A stretch of DNA of 64,000 bases, taken from Siphonodentalium dalli. Taxonomy: Eukaryota; Mollusca; Scaphopoda; Gadilida; Siphonodentaliidae. The position numbers were made by a program, and so were the translations under genes. Positions within the stretch are counted from its first letter, which is position 1. Every line of letters begins with the position of its first letter. The stretch spans positions 124,052,126 through 124,116,125 of the forward strand of contig CP136069.1 in NCBI GenBank assembly GCA_032622095.1, in the 5' to 3' direction. Below are positions 33,108 through 45,350 of this stretch, piece after piece. The notes under the pieces were generated by a model. It was not told the origin of the DNA. It saw nothing but the letters and a program-made list of their open reading frames with translations, and did no database searches.

Positions 33108-35165
33108 CCTAACATCGAGGTAATTATACTCTTGTAATAAACAAATGTACATTTCACTTTCGTGTTGCATGTAATATTCAATTTTATGGAAATGAAATTG
33201 AAGATAAGAATGCGATTAGAGAATATTTCTGAGTATTCCTTAATCTTTTCATTGGAGTTAGATAGTTTTCCTACGTGCTATATATTGTGTCACCCACCTC
33301 TGCCAAATGTCAGCGTAATCGGAACGTGACATTCTGAATGTCTCAGTTATCAAAGCTAGAATGGATTGTCGCACTGTGTTTCTATCCTGTCTGATAGTCC
33401 TTGATCACGCGAGATCCGATTTAATCTCAATTGTATTCATTGGTGTCTTGTGTATATTGTACAGTGTTACCGTGCTATATAGACAGAATATCCGCAAAAC
33501 CCACCGCACGCATGCAGGGACTCAATTAGTGACTGCATGTATCACATGATGGTTACAATGGCGTAAATATGGGTAGTAGGCCTCTAACGCAGATGGTGAT
33601 GATGATGATGGTGACGAAGATATCGACGACGACGAATTACACTTAGGGACCACGACCGCCAAATGCAACGGCCATGCATACTAACATTGTGGACATAGCT
33701 CTGTATATACGTTTTCACTCTGTATACATGCAAATTATGATTGAGTGAAATAAAGCAATTCAACACAAGGGCGCTATTTATGCCCTGTTGCGCAGGCTCC
33801 ACAGGCCCCATTCGACGCCAAATAAAGACTCCCATAGTCCCTGTTTCAACTAGTTATATATATTACAAGAAATGATAGCACTTGGGTCTCTGCGAAATAC
33901 TCACCATTGCTGAGACATACACGCATCAAAAACATATTTATCAAATTATCCGTTCATCTCGACAGCGTTTATACTTCTTTTGAGATCGTTCCTGAGATTA
34001 CGTATCAAAGAGTATTCCCAAATATTAACAAACCAGATCTGAATAATTGTATATCAAACTTCAAAACTTGTATAATTTTAGCTAAATATCTCTATGTATA
34101 ATACATTGCCATCAATTATACATGCCATCTATTGAAATTTAGCCGACAGTCATTGCTACAAGCTATTATATAACCGAGGAAAAATATTAGGGTTCATATG
34201 AGAGCCTTTATTCAGCGTCGGGGTGGGGGGGGGGGGGGGCATGCGGCCCCTGCACAAAAGGGCATTTGAAGTGCACATCCTTTATTCAGCCCGTGCACAT
34301 TTTATATTTTGGTCGTTTATACATTTTGATTTTTTTTTTAATTTAATTACTTTCCTCACATTGAGCTCCTTGCTCAATTAAAACAAATATGTTATTTTTG
34401 TTTATTTTTTAATTCAAAATTTTGGGAAACAAACTAACTCCGTTATAACATCCGCCACGGTAGGTACCCCTTGTCAACACACCAAATTTGGCTGAAATCG
34501 TTTCAGGGGTCTGGGGGGATCCGAACAGCGGACACACATCATACGCTTATATTATGAGAATCACACACAACCGGTTTACGGATCAGTGTGTTGTAATACT
34601 GAATTCAGCATTCTATCCTTGATATGGGGTAAATCGTGCACCAACACACTGCATGGGAATGAGTACCCATACGTTCTGAATGTGCAGGTAAAGAGTATAT
34701 GGTTTCCGAATAAATTGGGGAATTAATGGTTAGATTATATATAGTACACATGCAATTGCAAAAATAGTGTCCTACTAATTTGATGTTCTCTATTCTAACT
34801 GTTTATTACATTTAGCAGTTGGCAGTTCAGACTTGTTTAATATAGAGGTTCGGCATTTGGCTTGTGAGTTGTAGCTTGTGAACAAATGACAGCACTCCAG
34901 GGCGACAGTAAGAATATGAGACAACGGAAACAACTATTTTCAATTATTGAACATCCCGTTTCACCGATTTCGAACAACACTTTATTTGGCAGTGGTATTT
35001 ATGTTTTAACTCGTTTCACTAGAACAAACATAAACAATTTATAGAATAACAACTACGAATTGTAGAAACGGAAGTTTTAATCTAGGTATAAACGTATATT
35101 GCTTCAGTTTGAATATCGTGCAGCATATTACAATAGTCAGTAATGTATAATTTTCGAAGCAGAGG
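33108..35165. other. Spacer with microsatellites and a worn Helitron-like scrap
   Basis: (GAT)n lies at 33592-33636 and a G-run at about 34222-34239. At 34460-34570 CACCAAATTTGGCTGAAATC, then GATCCGAACAGCGGACACAC, has the look of a Helitron or SINE 5' head but without recognisable ends. No gene is supported. Confidence 0.45.
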
Positions 35166-35226
35166 GTAATCGGTAACAGAATCGACGAGGCGCTTGCGCC
35201 GAGTTGATTCTTAACCGATTACCCGA
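35166..35226. repeat. Strong hairpin, about 28-nt arms, 2-nt loop
   Basis: GGGTAATCGGT, AGAATC and GGCGC on the left pair with GCGCC, GATTCT and ACCGATTACCC on the right around a TT loop, with small internal mismatches. No TIR element is visible around it. Confidence 0.8.
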
Positions 35227-37922
35227 TGCTGAGAATATTATCTAACTTAAACCCCATCCACCGAACAGTCTTTTGAGCCAACTATCCAATTGGTCTGGCA
35301 TACAGCTCTGTCTGATATTACATGTGTATACGCCCACAGTTCAGCACGGACAGTTATTGTTGTCCAAGGCGAAGAGTAACACGTTTCAATTTTTATTTAA
35401 TTCGAATCCTGACTCGCCAGTTGAGGGATGTTTCCTCTGAAGTTTGCCGTTGCGCTGTGGATTCAGCTAGTGTGAGCTATATATTTCTATCCAATTTTAT
35501 CTGTTGATTTTTTTCTTTGTTGATTTAAAGATACCCCATCCAATTCAACATCAAATAAGTTAACATTCCATAAGATATTTATCAGGCAAATAAAACATGA
35601 GTAACTATGGCAATCGACGATGGTCGTTATACATAAATATGCATCACAAATACAGCAACACATCCAAAATAATGTGATCAGAATGAGCATAAATAGCTTA
35701 TTTTCGAAATTGTTCGTAAATTTTCATCTTTGGTTGGCAATGAAGTAAGACCGCTCTTTATAAAATGTGATTTTTCGAATATTCTGGCGTCGAACAACAC
35801 GAAACCTAGTAAAACTTCCTCATTCAGAAGTCAAAAGCACACACGAAGCTTGCATAAATTGGTTTACTGATTCTTTCTCATTGTCGCTTGGTGTAGAATA
35901 CGTAAGAATATAAGTGTCTAATCGTATGAGGTTTTTTGAATTTCCAATTATTATCTGAAAGACACTTACTAGATTGAATCATCCTTTGACTTATGAATTG
36001 AATTGTTTATTAGCAAAGTCAACATCTAAGTTGCAACATGCCATACAACTTATTTACACAACATTATACAAAAAATACACAACATACATATATATCAATA
36101 AATGAGTTCATCATATTATATGATATTGATAATAAATACAAATAATTCTAATACATTTGGGAATATGTTTTCTGAAATGGTTTCATATAATATTTACATT
36201 ATATATAATATAATGTAATACTTGCTTCATGCATAGTTTATGGACAGGGGCGTGGCTGGACGTGGCTTAGAGCAGTATGACCATTTAATTTCTCACACCC
36301 ATCCCATAAGGTTACTGTATGGTATCCTAACAAATTTCATTTGCTTCCCACACTGTGGCATGGAATCACCTAACTGTACCGATTGTGGGGAAGAATCATG
36401 AAACAGTTTGAAATATGAGCCCGAACACTGCAAAATCCTAACATGTATAAAAGTCTAACTCCATGAAAATCCAGGCCTCCATTGGTTATTTGTTTTGAAT
36501 TTTTTTTTAATCCGAACCTTACTGAAATATGTAGTTCTATAATATAAATACATGTATAGGTCTAACTACAGACAAATTCAGACCGCGTTTTTTTTCTGTT
36601 TGTTTTATTTGTAACTTGTAATTGATTAGCAGATTTTGACTGGCCAATGATCAGTGAGGTGGGAGCACATTTAATTTTTTTAATTTGACTGCCTTTCAGA
36701 TTTCCAAGTGTTGAAAATTTCCAAACTGACACTGAGATTGGAAATTCTCGTCGAAAGTTATGACCGAATATATGAAAGTTGTCTAAAACCCAACAAATTC
36801 CCCGCTAATTACTAATTACCCCCACCCCTATATCAACACCCGAGTCCCTGTTATAACAATCGTTTTATGTATACACTCTTAGAAAATACTGTCAGTTTGA
36901 CGGTGTCAGACCGTCGTAATCGGACGGGCCCATACCTTTCATCAGTTGTACGGCGAATCACCGCTGTTTTATGCGCCCCCTCACTGTTAAAAAGGTGCGT
37001 CAAAATTCAACAATATATTTATCGGCGACCAAATTATATACGGCAGTGACTCCATACAGCATGACTGAATCTGACTGTTGATATTTATTATTTATTATTA
37101 ATTGTTTGTATTCAGTGCAATGATCCGGTATATTCATTCTGTGCAATACACAGATCCGTCTTGTCTTGCGCCCGTATAATTACGTTATTTTCATGAGTCG
37201 CTACTTTTATCACTCACCAATTTCTTTCTCCGTGTCATCGCCACGCTGAAAACACAATTGTTTTGGGGGGGGGGGGGGGAATGTTATCTATAAAGTTGCG
37301 GACTAATGTTAAAACTGTCTGACTTCGGTTCCAAAATGAACGGACAAGTTCCAAATCTGCGAAAACCGGCTTAATCATTGATATTTTCCTCTAAATTGTG
37401 ACAACTGGGTTGTCTTCGAGGTGTCATTTCGAGCTGTCGGCTATGACTTGTCTTCTTTCGTCTCAGTGTTCACGTTGAAATTGACTGTGCTGTGACTATC
37501 AAAACACAGATACATTTACTGGTGTTGTAATGTTTTATTATGTCTTTGCTGTTTATCACAGAACAAAAGTACATTAGTAGACATTAGTAAACATAATATA
37601 TATTAATAACTTAATGAATTAGTTGGTTTTATATACATACATATTTACACGCTAAGTCCACCTATGCGTGTATAGACATGATATAAACAATGCATGATGT
37701 CATGCTATGCTATTGATATATATGCCGTATACTCTGTCCAATGTCTTAAGTTGCGACGGGCAGAAAGCATTAAATGATTTCCATTTTCAATTTGGACTTA
37801 TAATATAATTTCGTTGATAATCTAATTATATTCTCATCGTGTATAGACGCACATGATAAATACCAAGTTAAAACTATGTAACTGTGTGCATACGGTGTAA
37901 TACAATGTGTCGAATGTAATCT
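35227..37922. other. Spacer with a LINE tail remnant
   Basis: Near 35993-36030 the plus strand reads TGAATTGAATTGTTTATTAG, i.e. AATAAACAATTCAATTCA on the minus strand, the same kind of 3' tail as the fragment at 16690. A G-run occurs at 37264-37280. 37540-37920 is probably 3' UTR of the downstream minus-strand LINE. No gene seen. Confidence 0.45.
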
Positions 37923-37997
37923 ATGAATGCAAGCTTATCGATTCTGATATCAGCTTTCCGGGAAGAACTGATATCAGAAGCACATAAGCTCATTCAT
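37923..37997. repeat. Long hairpin in the LINE 3' flank
   Basis: Three nested arm pairs are aligned on one centre: ATGAATG with CATTCAT, AGCTTAT with ATAAGCT, and the 12-bp TTCTGATATCAG (37942-37953) with CTGATATCAGAA (37968-37979), around a 14-nt loop. It lies 30-105 bp downstream of the LINE ORF2 stop on the minus strand. Confidence 0.85.
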
Positions 37998-38027
37998 GAT
38001 ATATGTCTCCGATAGTTCACGACAGTC

Positions 38028-39722
38028 TCACGTGTCACACAGTGCCTGTTTAATAAATATACATACCCTCTTCATAATTTCTAGATTATCAATAGACAGA
38101 AGACCAATAAATTTATCAAGGTTGGGAAGCTCCCAATAATACGATGGTATGAATTTCTCTCTGATAACCTGGAATTTTTTGCATACGATAATAAAATGAT
38201 ATTCATCACCGAGACCCTCCCCACATGCGGAGCAGAGTCTTTGTTCTCGTGACACGGCTTTCCATCTACCACTCTCAATGGCCAAACGATGGTTTGTTGT
38301 TCTAATCTTTGTCATGTATTCTGCCAGATATGTAGGCAATTTTAGCAAATAGCCACTCATTTTAAGGTCGGACTTTATTTCTTTGTAAAGGATACCCTTT
38401 GACGAAGAAAGAATATTTTGGCGCCATTCTAATTCAAATTGACTTGTCATGTCCATTTTAAATTGTCTGATGGTCCCCTTAGACAAGGGTGAGTTAGCTG
38501 AGCATGAACTTTTGGCATTTACCTCTTCGAAAATCACCTGTATAAATTCAAACCATTTCAAATAAGTACTGGGAGACTCAGATAACACTCGCGACAATTT
38601 ATATAGTTTCTTCACTAGATTTGAACCATATTCAGAAACGGTTCTTGACCAAAATGCCAGTGCACGGCATTTGATCTCAATTCCAAGTGGGTGTCGTCCT
38701 GTTTCTCCGTACACCATGTAATTCGGTGTACTGGACTTCATACCAAGTAGAATTTTGCTAAATTTTAAGTGGACGAATTCGATGTCCTTGGTGGGCTCAT
38801 AACACCAAACCTCACTACCATATAGCAATATGGGGGCTATTTTGTAATCAAAGAGAGTTAACATCATATCTAAAGGGAGATTTAGTGATCTCACCTTATT
38901 AAATAAAGCATACATTGCTTTCAGGGCAAGGTTCTTGTTTTCTTTAATAGATCTACAGAAACGACCATTGTAGAAAAATTTAACGCCTAAATAGGTGAAT
39001 TCCTTCGTGATTTCTAGTGTATGTTCTTTAAATATAAATATCGGAAGATTTTTTTGCATTTTTTTGCAAAAAATTACAACTTTTGTTTTCTTTGTATTAA
39101 CTTCGAGTTTCCATGCATCTGAATAGTCAGCAAATGCTTGGAGTGCACGATGCATACTGCTTTCGTTATCAGCCATCAATACAGTGTCATCAGCATATAA
39201 CATACATAATAATTTAACATATATTCCAATATTCTCTTGAAAAAGATCACTCAAGTATGTCAAACCGTCTATAGCACAGTCAGATAAAAAGTCGCTAATA
39301 TCATCAATATAGAGGGAAAATAGGAGAGGGGACATAAGTTCACCTTGAAATAAACCTACGTTGCTCGAAAAGAAATCTGACAAACCCTCGTTGCTTTTTA
39401 CACATGACTTTATCTTGCCATACATACTTCTGACGACATTAAACAGTTTACCATTGATATTTCGTTCCAATAATTTAACCCAGAGTCCATCTCTCCAGAC
39501 GCTATCAAAAGCCTTTCGGAAATCAATGAAAGTACAGTAAAGTTTTTTCCCACTAGATAAATACATATCGATGATAGTCTGTAGGACATATATGTTATCA
39601 ATAGTAGAGTGTTTACGCCGGAAACCCGTTTGATACTCGTTGATTAAATGCTCTTCATCGGAAAAGTTAGTTAATCTTTTGTTCATGATAGAAGTGAACA
39701 TCTTAGCTATACAGCTTAACAA
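38028..39722 (-). pseudogene. LINE ORF2, reverse transcriptase and CCHC half
   Basis: The frame is open for 564 residues. The palm carries TFIDFRKAFDSVWRDGLW (catalytic Asp), VGLFQGELMSPLLFSLYI (FQG where RQG is usual), and MLYADDTVLMA with an intact YADD. The thumb shows WKLEVNTKKTKVVIFCKK, YLGVKFFYNGRF and YGSEVWCYE. The C-terminal knuckle is CSACGEGLGDEYHFIIVCKK. Upstream on the coding strand the reading continues in this frame as PIYKKSGDRDNPDSYRGITL before the first listed residue, so the real domain start is not at 39722. Length and order are those of a complete ORF2 C-terminal part. The frame is closed off from the endonuclease half by a small deletion. Confidence 0.92.
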
Positions 39723-39724
39723 TG

Positions 39725-41885
39725 TTATCCCACGATACGAATCTGGGTTATCACGATCTCCTGATTTTTTGTAAATAGGTCATCTGGGAAGCACCCAGTA
39801 TTTAGGATAAAGTTAAATAGTTTGCAATATAAGGGTGTCATGATGTCAATTGATGCTTTCAAATATTCATTGGGTATGAGATCAATTCCTGGAGATTTAT
39901 TTGCTTTCAAATTCGCAGTAGCCACTCTAATTTCTTCTTCAGTTATCGGATCGTTTAAGGGGCCCGAAAATCGTTCGTCATAGATTTCATCGATTTTGTT
40001 CCCAAGTTTGTCGATTAGGTCGTCAGGCAAGCTGAGGCCCTTAAAATGACCATATAATGTGTCTAACGGAATTTTACATTCTTGTTTCCTAATTCGGCTA
40101 GATTTAGAATGTTTGTCTAGAGTTTTCCAAAATTCTTTGCTAGATGTTCGGCTTAATGATTTCAATTCTTCCACAATATTTTTTCGCTCACATTTAATTT
40201 TTGAATCCATCGTTTGTCTGAAACGTTTCGCGGATTCTCTCATTTTTATTTTATTGTCGGCGCTTCTACACTTCTTGTATGCGCGCTTCGCCAAGTGAAA
40301 TTGTTTTCGCATATGTTTGCAATCTTTGTCAAACCATGACTTATTTGTTTCGCGTTTTTCTTTCCAATTCTTATTGACATTAACTTTTCCAAATGTTTCA
40401 ATACCAGCGCCCATTAATATATTTACTATGCGTGTGCATACCGATTTGGATGCGTTTTCAAATTCCTTCGAAGACAGTTTTTCCAAATCTCGGTTAAGCT
40501 CGATCAATAAGGTGCGGTCAATATTATCAACGAATGCATTCCCTTTCTCTGGGGCCCATCTCCTGGGGTATCCCACAGATTTGTCAACATTTGAGTGTGG
40601 TGCATCGTCGTTAGGTTCGTTTGGAAGTAAACTAACATCAGGTATGCAGAGTTCCAAAAACAACGAACTGTGAATATCAGAATTTAGGGGGGAAAAGTCG
40701 TTCACTCTGAAATTAGATATCATGTGAAGGACATTCTTTGACCCGAGAAAATAATCAACTACACTACAATCATTACAAGTTAATTGACCAATTCCATCGT
40801 CTTCACCATACCTACCATTTAGAATGTATATATTAGTGCTCATGCATAACGCGATCAATTTGTAACCGTAGCTAGTGGGCTTTCCCAAGTCTTGCGAACA
40901 CCTCATAGTTAAGTCACCGTTAGGATCACCGCTCGCCGTAGAACAATCGAGAATGTAATCTAACAGTGACTCCGAATTCATGGATTCAAACAAGTGCCCT
41001 AGTGCATCCACGTCATATGGTCGGAAAACGTCGTCCAATGTCTTTGTCCGTGCGTTAAAATCGCCCGCTAGTATAACGGCATCTGAATCTGTTCTCACCC
41101 GACGAACTTCGTTTTCCAACTGAGTACCCCAATCATCGTTTGCGTACCTAGTACCGGACGGTGGTACATACACCGACCCAATGAGCAAACTAGTGTGTGA
41201 ATTGATAATTAATCTCGCCCACACAACATTAGAGCATTCAGAGTCGACAATAGATATATCGCAATTTAGTGACGATCTAGAAGCCAAGAGAATACCACCG
41301 CACCGTTTCCCTGAACCAATCTTCTTGCCTCTCGAGACACGGATGTCAAAATTTGGAATGTCTAATTCATCTTCCTTAAAGGCTTTAGTTTCTGACAAGC
41401 ATAATATGTCGTATTCATCTAACATTTGGACAAAATCTGGATATCGAACTCGCTTTTCTAACCCACACACGTTCAGTGCTAAAATTCGTAATTTCGCGGT
41501 TGAATGACCTGACCCTGACGAGTGGTGTTCATCTGATTTCGGATTCTGGGGTTCATATAAATTGTTTTCGGCATTGCCGCTTTCCCCCGAGTTATTTCCC
41601 ATAGGATGACACTCGGGGGAAGCGGTGATACAGAAAAGTTCGTTCATCTCAGAATGTAGATCACTGCACTCGTTTGAATCCGTATCATAATCGATATTCA
41701 AATATTCAGAAATTTGTATATCACAATCGGCAATAAAGCAATCAACAATGTCAATATCATCAATTATAAAACAATCATCAATATCTGTAACTGAACTATG
41801 CTTATTGTGTGGGGCACAAGCCGAATGTGTACTTCTATTGTTCCGACTGACACAACAGGATACGGGTACATCTTCTAGAATAATT
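39725..41885 (-). pseudogene. LINE ORF2, endonuclease and palm N-terminal half
   Basis: The frame is open from a TGA at 41885-41887; the first in-frame ATG is near 41648. After an acidic N terminus comes the endonuclease: LRILALNVCGL, DILCLSETKAF (catalytic Glu), GSVYVPPSGT, ILAGDFNARTK, SVVDYFLGS and SDIHSSLFLE (an S-D-x-H variant of SDH). The linker holds WFDKDCKHMRKQF and FWKTLDKHSK; the palm begins KSPGIDLIPNEYLK and stops at GCFPDD. The next expected segment (roughly seven residues before PIYKKSG) is missing and the frame shifts, so a deletion of about 20 bp inactivated an otherwise near-complete element. The protein would have nicked DNA and copied its own RNA there. It is the same lineage as the 12-15 kb copy. 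Confidence 0.92.
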
Positions 41886-42145
41886 CACAGAAGCTGCGAT
41901 GTCAACCACTAGTGACGATAATAATAACAACAACAACAACAACAACAACAACATCGTAGCAGCTAATAGAATGTTGACAGTGTTGCCATTCTTTTTTGAC
42001 TTGACCATTCAATCCAGTTGACAGTGTTCTGATAGTTTTGAAGCACATACTTGTACATCTACACGAGAGGATATACTGTATGCACCAGAGTAATTCACAA
42101 GAACTTTGATGTAAACAACAACAACAACAACAACAACAACCACAC
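41879..42145. repeat. Duplicated block ending in (AAC)n
   Basis: GAATAATTCACAGAAGCTGC with (AAC)n at 41918-41953 and GAGTAATTCACAAGAACTTT with (CAA)n at 42112-42141 are diverged direct repeats 209 bp apart, just upstream of the LINE ORF. They may be 5' UTR tandem monomers of that LINE. Confidence 0.65.
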
Positions 42146-42571
42146 GGTAAACAATGAACTGACGCCGCGCAGTGACGGATGATCACATATCATACAATTC
42201 CAACTTACGAGTACAACAATTACAATTACACGGACCGATCCATCCCATGTTCGTCAATTTTCATTGAAATGTGGATATGAGACATTTAGCTGAGTCATCT
42301 GACCGTTATTAGTTACGATCTTGATATTAATTAAACATAGTAAGCAATTAACGCGGTCATAAAAGTTACATACTGCAACAATGAGACAAAACAAATATCC
42401 GCGAAAACCTGAAATGCGTTATCCTGCTGTAGCTCCATTGACACGACCAGATCATCCTTACTACAATTTCCTAAAATAACTCGCATCGCGTGAAACGCGA
42501 AATTTTATGTCCTGCCAGATATCCCCATCGCCCCATAGGCACGGCCAGATCAGCGTAGAAGTAAACAACCA

Positions 42572-43008
42572 TCTCATATATATTTTGAAGACCTCTGTTT
42601 TGTCTGTATGTTTGTTTGTCTGTATGTCTGTCATTTATACAAATTTACGATTCTCGACCGATCGGGACGAAACTTGGTACGTGTGTGTAGTTTGACCAGG
42701 CGGTCGACGTTGTCGTATTGGCGAGCCCGTGTGGCGCCCGCTTCGCGCATGCACAGACGAAATCTCGGAAACGGGTGGAGCTATCGACTTGAAATTTGGT
42801 ATGTGAATGTATCTTGCCCCGGATACGAATTTTATCGGGTCGCCGAGCCCGTTCGACGCCAGCTTCGCACATGCGCAGACCAGAGCCCGTGCGAGCCCGT
42901 GCGACGCCAGCTTCGCGCATGCGCAGACCAGATCTCGGAAACGGGTAGAGCTATCGACTTGAAATTTGGTTTTTGAATAGCCCGGACAACGTCGGGCTCA
43001 TCGGCTAG
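42572..43008 (+). mobile_element. Complete Helitron-like element, family B
   Basis: Host A at 42571, then TCTCATATATATTTTGAAGA; the end is the hairpin GCCCGGACAACGTCGGGC, TCATCGG and CTAG at 43005-43008, then host T at 43009. It is 437 bp, with one full and one rearranged 122-bp unit (the GAGCCCGTGCGA segment is locally triplicated at 42845-42905). It is the best stand-alone example of the family here and shows insertion between A and T. Confidence 0.88.
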
Positions 43009-43583
43009 TATATATAGGGAATAAATGTAATTATAACCTAGGCTGACCTTTTAAAAGACCTTTGTTCATTGATGATGGGAATGACTTCTTCAGTCACGAG
43101 TTCTTGTTTGTTTGTTGACTGGTCATGCAGGGCCACACGGTTACGACATATTCGAATTCGTACAATCATACAAACCACTTGGTAACCACATCCAGTATGC
43201 CACCTCAACATGATATATACATGGACGTCCGAGTCGTGGTCTGAAACGGACAATCACAGGAAGTAGTTGCCTATTTAGACCGAATCTATCTGTGCACGCG
43301 AGGATTTCATCGGCATATCATGACTGTCTATTATTATAACACGAGATCTCCGTCAATGCCGAACTATATCAGTGTTCGACTAACGCTATCAAGACATCGC
43401 GTAAACGAAGACTCGACATGCGATATGCCCATATAAGAACCACAAATCGTGTTGTTATTCTATGTGTGAGCAGTATCAATCGGTATCTAAAGCTTTCCAT
43501 CTCTAGGGCGAGCAGTCAACCTATGCCTGGATTTTGACTTTGTAGAATCAGAATGGATTTATATTGACAGCAGTACATTGTTA
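43009..43583. other. Spacer with no supported gene
   Basis: The minus-strand frame 43038-43253 is open, but I see no motif in it. Confidence 0.45.
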
Positions 43584-43744
43584 CAGTAATGCCCCAATTA
43601 ATCGACTGCTTAACCACAGCAGAATTATGGGTAACTTTCGAGAGCTTTCAGATGAATGGCAACAAGCCATATTTCCGACTAAATCCTGAAAAGTTACCCA
43701 TAATTCTGATGTGGTTAAGCAGTCGATTAATTAGGGCATTACTG
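43584..43744. mobile_element. Mariner-like miniature hairpin element
   Basis: It starts CAGTAATGCCCCAATTAATC after TA (43582-43583) and ends with the complement, GGGCATTACTG, followed by TG where TA is expected. The arms of 55 bp (43584-43638 and 43690-43744) are nearly perfect around a 51-nt loop. CAGT termini next to TA fit the Tc1/mariner group. The 63-residue ORF over it is a palindrome artefact. Confidence 0.75.
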
Positions 43745-45178
43745 TGTGTATGTTTATATGAATTAGACACTATAGATTAGGTCGTGGCTCCGTTTACGGT
43801 GTCATAAATAAGTGCTCATGAGAGGTTATAAATTAAGTTTTTGTAGACATGAGTAGCTTTACTCACCGGTCGTGTTTGACAAATGTTAAGCGACATCTCC
43901 CCTTTAAGTAGGCACCATTGTATTGTACGAAATAATTATCATGTCTAATTACGCGTTCCAATACAGACCCCCATACGCCACCAATGTGGCGTACACTGGA
44001 CAACCGTACCATAGGAGATGGCAACGTCACTACCCGATTCGGTATATCTTGGACGGTTTGTTAGTTATTTTCCGGTATAGTCGCTGGTTTCTGCACGCAG
44101 CAGTGATATACCGGTAAATTAACCCTTTGAGAGTCTCTAATCATAAAACTGACATGTTGTGTATGGCCTAGCAACATAAAACAACGATAAACCTAAAATA
44201 GACCATATCAAACCACACACAGAAACCAGATTTAATTTTATTGTAGGACAGGCGGCACCGATGCACAACAGTGGTTAACCGGGTTGTTATGTTCTCTGAT
44301 ATCAGGATCGACCAAATGGACCACATAAATGGACTAGTTCTATTGAGGGCGAGTCTTCATCAAAGGCCCGCACTATGTGTGTATTTATTCATTTGCGTAT
44401 TTCCTTTCATTTCATCTCAGAGGATATGAGAGCTTTTTACCTTTTCCATTATAGAAATTAATTTTTATTTCAACGCCGATAAGCCCTGTCTATATATTGG
44501 GTAAGCTTTATAGATGAGTATTTATTATTTATCGATAGCGTTTCACTGCCTGATTCAGTTGACTAGTATATGTCCACGGTTTAATGTAACGGTTGATATA
44601 CTTACACAAGATAAATAGATTGTAATAGAACAGATAATATTTGCGTGATAATAACGATTGATGGTGCCTGGATACATACTTGCATGTATTCGTATTAAAT
44701 ATCGTGTATTTGGCGATTTACAAGGGAATTACAGGTCGTCTAATATTTGTCCGATGGCAACCCAATCATTACGTATATGTACAAATATTTCTCCGTCAAG
44801 GAGGCAATAAAGAATCTCTCGCTTGAAGTAGTTGTTCGCACGACAACCCATACAATGTACCTATCGTGGACGTTCCGTTTAAATCATTAGCAACCTTCTC
44901 TTGATATTTATATCAGAGGTGGCGTCAGGCTTTCACCAACGCAAGGGCTATACATGATGTCATGATCCCCGACATGGGGGCTGTATGATCCCGGAAGTTA
45001 CCGGGTGGGTGGGGTGGGGATACCCCCATGTAGCCACCTGACTCCTCTGATTCCACTCCTGTACTTCATTCGGGAAAGAGTGTCCAGCTTTGGGTTCCCA
45101 ACTACGGCACCTTTCATTTCGTGTGTTATAGGCAAAATTTACAACTATATATGGACTTTTTAATTAAAACATATTATA
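43745..45178. other. Spacer with a possible lone piggyBac-type end
   Basis: TTAACCCTTTGAGAG at about 44118 looks like the left end of a piggyBac-like element, but no partner end was found. No gene is supported in this interval. Confidence 0.35.
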
Positions 45179-45350
45179 CTAGCCGATGAGCCCGACGTTG
45201 TCCGGGCTATTCAAAAACCAAATGTCAAGTCGATAGCTCCACCCGTTTCCGAGATATGGTCTGCGCATGCGCGAAGTTGGCGTCGCACGGGCTCGGCGAC
45301 CCGATAAAATTCGTATCCGGGGCAAGATACATTCACATAGCAAATTTCAT
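45179..45350 (-). mobile_element. Helitron family B, 3' part only, minus strand
   Basis: CTAG at 45179-45182, hairpin and one 122-bp unit are present, then the sequence stops where the TIR element begins at 45351. The 5' head is not found on the far side, where family A-like sequence appears instead. Confidence 0.8.

Noticed and set aside
32430-33181. 184- and 133-residue ORFs of 22-residue repeats with a signal-peptide-like start
   Set aside because: The 22-bp unit is free of stops in all frames, so long ORFs arise by construction; no gene evidence.
43589-43780. 63-residue ORF
   Set aside because: It reads through a 55-bp palindrome; the protein is an artefact of the mariner-like hairpin.
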